This document shows, piece by piece, positions 1 through 4,685 of a DNA stretch of 6,732 bases (positions are counted from its first letter, which is position 1; every line of letters begins with the position of its first letter). Source of the DNA: Desulfobacterales bacterium (GTDB lineage Bacteria > Desulfobacterota > Desulfobacteria > Desulfobacterales > JAFDCJ01); assembly GCA_020345785.1 (NCBI GenBank), contig CP070771.1:1278397-1285128 (forward strand), in the 5' to 3' direction. Both the position numbers and the translations under genes were made by a program. Below the pieces are notes generated by a model, which did no database searches, was not told the DNA's origin, and saw only the letters and a list, made by a program, of their open reading frames with translations.

Positions 1-1133
1 GATGCCATGACACTGGCGAATTTATCGTTTAATATTTGCGGGGCAACCCCGCTGACATCCTTGCGGGCCGACGTCACCCGATTGTCTTCAAACCATTTCA
101 GCTCCATTTCTTTGCTGGTGATAAATTTGAGCAGCTCCCAGGCCTCGTTCGGATGCTTGGTGTTGGGGCTCATCACCCAGGAACTCAGCCAGATGGCCGT
201 TGAGGGTTTGGTTTTCACCGGGGCCGGCGCGCAGCGCAACACTTCAAATGCCTTCAAATCGGGATTGATCTTGTTGACAATCGGCGGTGTCCATCCCGAA
301 CCCATAATCATGGCCACTTTTTTCTGAGCCAGCTGCGTGCGGACTTCCTGCGGGTTCATGGCGGTCAGCCCCGGGGGGACGACCTTGTATTTGGTGTACA
401 GCTCCACGAAGAAAGCAAATGCCGCCTTGGCTTCAGGTGTGTCGAGCGCGGAATGCTTCATGTCGGGTGTTAGGTAATCTGCGCCGTAACTCCAGATGAA
501 CGGTCCGAAACGCAAGGAAAATCCAGGACTTTTGGCACCGACCGTGCCGAAGCCCCATTGATCGACTTTGCCGTCACCGTCGGTGTCGCGTGTCAGTTTC
601 TGGGCATACACCAGAAACTCATCCCATGTTTTGGGAGATTTGTCGGGGTCAAGCCCGGCGGCCTTGAACATTTCGGAGTTGTAGAACAACACCATGGTCA
701 TATAATCACCGGGCATCGCATGAATTTTGCCGTTATAGGTCATCAATTCCAGGGGCAGCGGATACCAGGCATCCAGAAAGCCCGCTCCTTCTTTTTCAAT
801 AAACGGCGTCAGCTCCTTGGCAAAACCCTTGCTGAAAAACATGGGCAGAGAAAAGGCATGGACGTGAAAAACATCGGGCGCCCGACCGGCGGCAGATTCG
901 ACGGTGTATTTCGTTTCTTTCTCCCCGTAGGAGACCGGTTCCATAACGACTTTAATATTTGGATATTTTTGGTGGAACATCGCCATGCCTTCATTCAGTG
1001 ACTTGTTCCAGACGTCTTCGGTCAGATGCCAATCCGAAAATCGCAGGGTCACCTGATCCGCCATGGCTGAAGTAAAGGAAAACGGCGTTAATACAAAGGT
1101 TAAGCAGATAATGAGGGCCAGGTTTTTTTTCAT
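1..1133 (-). CDS. ABC transporter sugar-type substrate-binding protein, 3' end outside window
   Basis: Periplasmic binding component of an ABC importer, of the extracellular solute-binding protein family 1 (sugar) type. The frame is open from the ATG at 1133 to the left edge, giving 377 residues with no stop. Residues 1-25 are a Sec signal peptide: lysines at 2-3, a hydrophobic core, then Ala-Met-Ala before Asp26. There is no lipobox cysteine, so a soluble periplasmic protein is expected. Family hallmarks are AGRAPDVFHV (82-91), LFYNSEMFKAAGLDP (149-163), PKTWDEF (167-173), the DTDGDGKVDQWGF segment (183-195), and a late NEAWELLKFITSKE stretch typical of the second lobe. The start is supported by a strong AAAGGAGG Shine-Dalgarno 8 nt upstream. 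The substrate cannot be read from the sequence; sugars or polyols are likely. The permease and ATPase genes would be expected to the left. Family confidence is high, substrate confidence low. Confidence 0.93.
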   Translation of the reverse strand, partial: MKKNLALIICLTFVLTPFSFTSAMADQVTLRFSDWHLTEDVWNKSLNEGMAMFHQKYPNIKVVMEPVSYGEKETKYTVESAAGRAPDVFHVHAFSLPMFFSKGFAKELTPFIEKEGAGFLDAWYPLPLELMTYNGKIHAMPGDYMTMVLFYNSEMFKAAGLDPDKSPKTWDEFLVYAQKLTRDTDGDGKVDQWGFGTVGAKSPGFSLRFGPFIWSYGADYLTPDMKHSALDTPEAKAAFAFFVELYTKYKVVPPGLTAMNPQEVRTQLAQKKVAMIMGSGWTPPIVNKINPDLKAFEVLRCAPAPVKTKPSTAIWLSSWVMSPNTKHPNEAWELLKFITSKEMELKWFEDNRVTSARKDVSGVAPQILNDKFASVMA

Positions 1134-1140
1134 CTTAACA

Positions 1141-1211
1141 ACCTCCTTTCCAACGATGAAGGGTTTAAGATAAGTGTGCTTAAACGTTGCAGGTGTCGAC
1201 CACCTCCTTTC
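1141..1211 (-). promoter_or_regulatory. Leader with duplicated Shine-Dalgarno-like motif upstream of the binding-protein gene
   Basis: On the minus strand the motif GAAAGGAGGT occurs at 1150-1141, correctly placed for the ATG at 1133, and again at 1211-1202, 61 nt further upstream. The upstream copy has no ATG at normal spacing. A GTG overlapping it would open only a seven-codon frame (GTG GTC GAC ACC TGC AAC GTT, then TAA), and a start inside the Shine-Dalgarno itself is improbable. A small stem, GGTG (1192-1195) with CACC (1201-1204), would pair part of the upstream copy. It may be a leader structure or a decayed duplicate start site. Confidence 0.35.
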
Positions 1212-1325
1212 TTACAATGTCGGATCATGATAACCCAACATTCTTGCGTTTTTGCGGCTACCAGAAACAGTCCAGATTTCAAGTTAGGGGCTTCGCCCCA
1301 TTGTAAAAATTCCGAAACGTTTAAG
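1179..1325. promoter_or_regulatory. Possible LacI-family operator pair (inverted AACGTTTAAG)
   Basis: The 10-mer AACGTTTAAG lies on the plus strand at 1316-1325 and, exactly, on the minus strand at 1188-1179, so the two copies face each other across about 127 nt. The first copy sits in GAAACGTTTA with the 8-bp palindrome AAACGTTT (1315-1322). This resembles the AANCGNTT core of LacI/GalR/CcpA-type operators, which are common upstream of sugar-uptake genes. Assignment as operators is inference; no LacI-type gene is in the window. Confidence 0.3.
1287..1299. other. GC-rich hairpin GGGGC-TTC-GCCCC
   Basis: A perfect 5-bp GC stem with a three-base loop lies about 155 nt upstream of the binding-protein start. 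Neither strand has a T-run directly after it, so it is not a convincing intrinsic terminator. On the minus strand it would fall in the leader RNA of the binding-protein gene if transcription begins further right. Confidence 0.4.
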
Positions 1326-1570
1326 TTGTAGAAGTTATGAGTCGTTTTTTAGTGGTGGATCTATTTTCAGGTTTATTCGTTTTATACATAACGACATAAA
1401 TCATTATGCATACATACACAGCGTTCTTTCTATCTGCTCCGGTACGGTAGATAATGCACCAACCATAAAGAAATCGAATACCGCATTAATTACGACGCTA
1501 TGTATAGTTTGAAGACGATACGGGTCTTTGAGAAATTAGATTGTTGATTGATATGATTAGAACTGGTTCT
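1326..1570. other. Intergenic stretch with no recognisable gene
   Basis: This AT-rich sequence has frequent stops in the frames I followed. The only structure seen is a distant imperfect inverted repeat, TATACATAACG (1383-1393) against CGCTATGTATA (1496-1506), pairing 10 of 11 positions with one mismatch across about 100 nt. No convincing promoter pair or RNA gene was found. Confidence 0.4.
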
Positions 1571-1720
1571 TTACTGCAATGCAAAAGTCTGGGTCTCTCG
1601 CTGAACGTTGATCATCCATTTAACACAGAATGGTTCAATATGCAAATTGAATAGCCGACGACCCAGGGTACCATCAAAGTAAATTCTGAGCCAGTTGCAT
1701 TTGAAGTTTTTGTAAGACAT
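1571..1720 (-). CDS. Doubtful small hypothetical ORF, 49 residues
   Basis: An ATG at 1720 opens 49 codons ending in TAA at 1573-1571. The protein begins MSYKNFKCNWLRIYFDGTLG, is rich in aromatic and basic residues, and has two cysteines (residues 8 and 32). It has no signal peptide or membrane segment, and I do not recognise it. The Shine-Dalgarno is weak (GAG 6 nt upstream). The start codon lies only a few bases from the edge of the heptamer repeat at 1725, so the ORF may be a gene fragment left beside a repeat, part of a larger repeated unit, or chance. It is listed because it is the only ORF of this kind seen in the stretch. Confidence 0.18.
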   Translation of the reverse strand: MSYKNFKCNWLRIYFDGTLGRRLFNLHIEPFCVKWMINVQRETQTFALQ

Positions 1721-1724
1721 TAAA

Positions 1725-1935
1725 ATCTCAAATATCAAGCACCAAATTACAAATAAATCTCAAATCTCAATATTCAATGACCAAAACATTCACTACAATT
1801 GTAGTGTATGGCTTCCTAAACCCTGGTGAGCCGGTGATGATGTCGTTGGGTGCAATGGTAGACGGGTCATTTGTTTGGAATTTTGAATTTGGGTCATTGA
1901 AATTTGTTTGGGATTTGGTTATTGGTGCTTGGAAT
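1725..1935. repeat. Inverted pair of degenerate heptanucleotide (NNNNCAA) arrays
   Basis: The left arm reads as heptamers ending in CAA: ATCTCAA, ATATCAA, GCACCAA, ATTACAA, then a 4-nt ATAA, then ATCTCAA, ATCTCAA, TATTCAA, TGACCAA (1725-1784). The right arm on the minus strand (1935-1875) reads ATTCCAA, GCACCAA, TAACCAA, ATCCCAA, a 4-nt ACAA, ATTTCAA, TGACCCA, AATTCAA, then an 8-nt AATTCCAA. Both arms share the order of GCACCAA, the 4-nt break and the TGACC unit. Exact 10-bp matches are CAAGCACCAA (1736-1745 with 1922-1931) and TTCAATGACC (1773-1782 with 1892-1901). The centre (about 1785-1868) is not heptameric and begins with a 16-bp perfect palindrome, CACTACAATTGTAGTG (1791-1806). The arms could fold into a long imperfect cruciform or RNA hairpin. 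No transposase or target-site duplication was seen. The plus-strand ORF here appears to be an artefact of the repeat. Confidence 0.8.
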
Positions 1936-2055
1936 TTTCAGGATTTTTGTAAGGCAGCTATTTTTCTCAAAATCATTCAATTGCTTCTTTAAATGACGTG
2001 GCCCGGGCCGAGAGCCGATGATCGATGAGCGCCCGCTGTGCGCGGCGGTTCGAGC
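1936..2055. other. Short intergenic stretch downstream of the REC-HDOD gene
   Basis: AT-rich sequence switches to a GC-rich patch at about 1997-2052, which includes the 10-bp perfect palindrome GGCCCGGGCC (2000-2009) and a weak CCGC/GCGG stem near 2033-2047. The minus-strand genes end at 2056, so this is their 3' region, but no stem followed by a T-run marks a Rho-independent terminator. Confidence 0.35.
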
Positions 2056-3369
2056 TTAGATTAACTCCTCAACCGTCTTCATCTCCTCGATTACGGCCTT
2101 TTGGGTTTTGTCGATTTGATTTTTATTTAATTTCAGAAGGTGAGTCGACGCCATATTTTCAAGGTCGAGGTCAGGACCATTCTCTGCATTCAGACCGTAT
2201 CCGATTGATTTTGCCAATATATTTGCAAAATTAACAATCAGCAGCTCCTTTGTAATATTTTCTTCATTCTCATCCCGGCTGTCTTCATCTTGTATCAAAT
2301 CATCATGGTATAAGGCACTATTGATATAGCTTTCAGAATATTTCCACTTTTCAAGGAGGCGGGCGCCGAATTGGCAATGGTGTTCTTTGATGGTGTCGAT
2401 CAATTTGCGGTCGGATATGTCGCCGTTCAATTTCCCTTTACGCTCCATATCGGCAATGATCTGCAAAAGGGCCAGTTTGCCGATGTCGTGCAGCAATCCC
2501 AGAAAAAACGGATCGGCCGCCAACTGCAGCTTGATCAGATTTGCCGTAATTTCGGAAGCGTAGGCGCAAGCGATGGAGTGTTTCCACAACTTTTCAATCA
2601 AATAACGATATTTTTCGGTTTTCATCGAAAAATACTCGCGGCTTGTGAGTTCATCGACGAGTTGTTTAGTGGCGGTGATTCCGAGACGCGAGATGGCCTG
2701 CTCCAACGATTTTATTACCATAAAGCCCCTGTAGTAGGCCGAGTTGGATAAACGAATCAGTTCGGCGGAAATGGCCACATCTTTCTTGAGAAGATTCGCC
2801 AGCTGCCGGGATACGGCTCCCTTCAGGGTCATTTCACGAAATTTGGCCTGGATTCCGGGCAGCGTCGGCAGATTGATTTTTCTTCGATCGAAGACCGACG
2901 AGATGCTGTCGATAAACCGGTCGGCCGCCAAACTTGACGCATAGTCTCCTTCATCAGGCTCTTCCTGGACGCCAAGTTCCCGGATGCCGAACCTGTCCAG
3001 CTTTTTTCGGATGATATCGATATCGAACGGCTTTCCGATATAATCGTTGCAGCCGGATTGGACGCTGGCGATAATACGATCCTTATCCCGGTAGGAGGTC
3101 GCCATCAAAATTTTTGCTTCATCATCTTTTTTGACCTTGAGATTTTGTTCTACTTCCCTAATCTCGGATAATACTTCAATTCCGTCCATTTCGGGCAAAT
3201 TGATATCCAGCATAATTAAATCGAAAGGATCCTTGTTATAATGGGCTGCTCGGAACAACGCAACCGCATCTTTGCCGTTATCGACGGCATCACAATCACC
3301 AAAATTTTCCATAATCATGGTTAATTTTGTGCGGCTGACAATTTCATCATCAACGATAAGAATCTTCAC
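2056..3369 (-). CDS. Response regulator with receiver and HDOD output domain
   Basis: A 437-residue cytoplasmic signalling protein. Residues 1-125 form a CheY-like receiver: acidic pocket D7/D8, phosphoacceptor D55 in LIMLDINLPEMDG, conserved T91 and K113 in GKPFD. A linker leads to an HDOD domain, about 155-365, opening with NLPTLPGIQAKFREM and containing LSNSAYYRG (207-215), SLEQAISRLG (221-230), LWKHS (H264), GLLHDIGK (H294/D295), H330/H331 and H355. HDOD proteins are signalling relatives of HD phosphohydrolases, usually without proven catalysis; the complete receiver suggests phosphorylation-controlled output. The tail after 365 is charged and unassigned. The start is GTG at 3369, inside the GTGA overlap with the upstream gene's TGA stop. 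It is preferred because residues 1-9 form the receiver's first strand; a GGGGA sequence just upstream may act as Shine-Dalgarno. Translational coupling to the upstream gene is expected. HD-GYP was considered, but the GYP motif is absent. Confidence 0.93.
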   Translation of the reverse strand: MKILIVDDEIVSRTKLTMIMENFGDCDAVDNGKDAVALFRAAHYNKDPFDLIMLDINLPEMDGIEVLSEIREVEQNLKVKKDDEAKILMATSYRDKDRIIASVQSGCNDYIGKPFDIDIIRKKLDRFGIRELGVQEEPDEGDYASSLAADRFIDSISSVFDRRKINLPTLPGIQAKFREMTLKGAVSRQLANLLKKDVAISAELIRLSNSAYYRGFMVIKSLEQAISRLGITATKQLVDELTSREYFSMKTEKYRYLIEKLWKHSIACAYASEITANLIKLQLAADPFFLGLLHDIGKLALLQIIADMERKGKLNGDISDRKLIDTIKEHHCQFGARLLEKWKYSESYINSALYHDDLIQDEDSRDENEENITKELLIVNFANILAKSIGYGLNAENGPDLDLENMASTHLLKLNKNQIDKTQKAVIEEMKTVEELI

Positions 3370-4319
3370 GTTTTCCCCAAATTGGAATACAAACCTTTTT
3401 GTCGCAGAAATCTTTCCAGATGAGAGAATTCTTCTTCAAGCCTTTCGATTAATTTACAAATTTCTTCTGCCTTTTGGCTTTCAGCCGCTTTTTCCAGATC
3501 GGAGGCAGCCAGGGATAGTCCACGGGCTGCAAGATTGGCCGCCCCACCTTTTATGCGATGGCCCTCTGATGCAATAGCACGGTAATCGCGCCTGCAACCG
3601 GCTTCGCGGAGGACAGTGATCTGGTCTCCGACCTGGTCAATAAATTCTGCCAGAACCGCATACAAAATTTTCTTGTTGCCCATGAATTCATCGACCGCCC
3701 GATCAAGATCGAGCGGAAGATTCGTTTCACCCTGTTTTTTGACCGGCGGGTCAATTTCGGTCATTAATCTTTGATCCTGGGTGCAACTGGAAGCAGGATC
3801 GGTCCACCGGTTTATTACGGACAAAAGATGCGCCCGCTGCAGCGGTTTGCAGACACAATCATTCATCCCGGGATAGCGCTGCGGATCGAAGCCGCCTTCG
3901 GAAGCATCACCGGTCATGGCGATAATGGGAATCCTTTTGATTTCAGATTGTAGATTTCGGATTTCGGATTGAGCTTCTATCCTCTGTCCTTTTTTCTCTG
4001 TATTCTGAAATCTGTTCTCTGTTTTCTGTCCTCTGTCATCTGCTCTCAGCTTTGAGCCTTGAGCTTTGAGCTCCCACGCGCGTATTTCTCGCGTGGCCAC
4101 GTGCCCGTCCATGACCGGCATCTGGATATCCATCAGGATCAAATCATAACTTTTCTGTTTGCACGCTTCTAAGACCTGCTGCCCGTCTGCGACAATGTCA
4201 ACCTGGTAGCCGGCCTTCTCAAGGATCAGCTGTGCAATCTTCTGATTGACCTCATAGTCCTCTGCCACGAGAATACGTAAATTCTTCGGTGTATTTTTAT
4301 CTGCATCATGGTTAAACAT
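3366..4319 (-). CDS. REC-HPt phosphorelay protein with in-frame heptamer-repeat insertion
   Basis: A cytoplasmic phosphorelay protein of 317 residues from the ATG at 4319. The receiver (about 14-172) has acidic E20/D21 in VAEDYEVNQ, phosphoacceptor D64 in LILMDIQMPVMDG, T136 in IIAMTGDA and K158 in CKPL. A C-terminal HPt domain (about 200-310) carries H254 in the motif EGHRIKGGAANLAARG. Residues 84-128, between helix 3 (ATREIRAWE) and strand 4 (RIPIIAMT), are a charged low-complexity insertion encoded by tandem heptanucleotides; most receivers have only a short loop there. No histidine kinase core is present or adjacent, so the donor kinase is unlinked. REC-HPt modules are familiar as the C-terminal half of hybrid kinases, so this may descend from one; an in-frame stop at 4394-4392 blocks a longer protein. 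A TTG at 4346 would add nine residues; neither start has a strong Shine-Dalgarno, and ATG is preferred for codon type. The stop overlaps the next gene's GTG by 4 nt. Confidence 0.9.
   Translation of the reverse strand: MFNHDADKNTPKNLRILVAEDYEVNQKIAQLILEKAGYQVDIVADGQQVLEACKQKSYDLILMDIQMPVMDGHVATREIRAWELKAQGSKLRADDRGQKTENRFQNTEKKGQRIEAQSEIRNLQSEIKRIPIIAMTGDASEGGFDPQRYPGMNDCVCKPLQRAHLLSVINRWTDPASSCTQDQRLMTEIDPPVKKQGETNLPLDLDRAVDEFMGNKKILYAVLAEFIDQVGDQITVLREAGCRRDYRAIASEGHRIKGGAANLAARGLSLAASDLEKAAESQKAEEICKLIERLEEEFSHLERFLRQKGLYSNLGKT
3939..4070. repeat. Tandem degenerate heptanucleotide array inside the REC-HPt gene
   Basis: Read on the plus strand, the block divides almost wholly into 7-mers in three runs. 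Five GATTTCN-like units: GATTTCA, GATTGTA, GATTTCG, GATTTCG, GATTGAG (3939-3973). Ten NTCTGTN-like units: TTCTATC, CTCTGTC, CTTTTTT, CTCTGTA, TTCTGAA, ATCTGTT, CTCTGTT, TTCTGTC, CTCTGTC, ATCTGCT (3975-4044). Three CYTTGAG units: CTTTGAG, CCTTGAG, CTTTGAG (4050-4070). Single C and 5-nt CTCAG pieces join the runs. The encoded segment corresponds to 45 codons (3936-4070), so the frame is kept. The array has no stop in the coding frame. The composition differs from the flanking gene, consistent with local repeat expansion or insertion. It resembles in kind the short tandemly repeated heptamers described in cyanobacteria, without implying a shared origin. Confidence 0.88.
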
Positions 4320-4685
4320 GGGTTTCTTTGGCCCCGGTCTCTTCAATTTTCCGTTTGCGGGATAAATTCGCCTGTCAAAACTTTCAGCCGGCTACGGGCT
4401 GCGGACGACATAAATAGCTGTTAATGGTATCGGCACTTTAGGCGAAAAGTTGAATGTGTAATTAATTCGCCCTGAAACATAGCTCATTCAGGGTTGGAAA
4501 ATGCTCATTTAAACTGAATGAAGTCGTTGAATCGACGATCCCGCGGATTAATTACTATGTGCTGGGAAAAATTATTTATGCTTTTAGTTGCCAGATTTGT
4601 AATTCATGGACTGCCGGTGTATCGGGATGGCCGGCTTCGTCGATGTTGAGGCAAGACAAGTCGAGGGACGGATGTGAGGCGAAGA
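4320..4685. other. Intergenic region between gpmI and the signalling genes
   Basis: About 366 nt between the gpmI stop and the ATG of the REC-HPt gene. It contains the nested inverted repeat at 4458-4555 listed separately and a small stem GTCG (4523-4526) with CGAC (4533-4536). On the minus strand, TTGACA (4379-4374) matches a sigma-70 -35 box, but no -10 box follows at 16-18 nt. No intrinsic terminator after gpmI was found. The plus-strand ORF around 4559-4768 overlaps the end of gpmI antisense and has no support. Confidence 0.4.
4458..4555. repeat. Nested inverted repeat, possible structured RNA or small intergenic element
   Basis: The outer arms are GTAATTAATTCGC (4458-4470) and GCGGATTAATTAC (4543-4555), which pair over all 13 positions if one T-G wobble is allowed. 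Inside, TCATTCAG (4484-4491) pairs perfectly with CTGAATGA (4514-4521), and GTCG/CGAC (4523-4536) forms a third small stem. The size, about 98 bp, suits a small dispersed intergenic repeat or the leader of the REC-HPt transcript. No second copy is present in the window. Confidence 0.5.

Noticed and set aside
558..1001. Plus-strand ORF of 147 codons and other plus-strand ORFs within 1-1133
   Set aside because: They lie antisense to the binding-protein frame, which has a signal peptide and clear family motifs; their translations show no recognisable domain.
1287..1299. Intrinsic terminator at the GGGGC-TTC-GCCCC hairpin
   Set aside because: No T-tract follows the stem on either strand.
1725..1935. 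MITE with terminal inverted repeats from a DNA transposon
   Set aside because: The inverted arms are themselves heptamer arrays with imperfect ends, and no flanking target-site duplication could be identified.
1777..1992. Plus-strand ORF of 71 codons
   Set aside because: It spans both arms of the heptamer inverted repeat, and its composition (repeated W, N, F and G) follows from the repeat; no Shine-Dalgarno was seen.
2056..3369. HD-GYP cyclic-di-GMP phosphodiesterase
   Set aside because: The HD pair is present but no GYP motif follows, and the N-terminal part of the output domain (LSNSAYYRG, SLEQAISRLG) is of the HDOD type.
3939..4070. CRISPR array
   Set aside because: The units are 7 nt long, degenerate and without spacers, and they lie within an open reading frame.
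4320..4685. Remnant of a histidine kinase upstream of the REC-HPt gene
   Set aside because: The frame upstream of the start is open only to a TAG at 4394-4392, and I saw no H-box or ATP-binding motif in the minus-strand sequence, so truncation of a hybrid kinase cannot be shown here.
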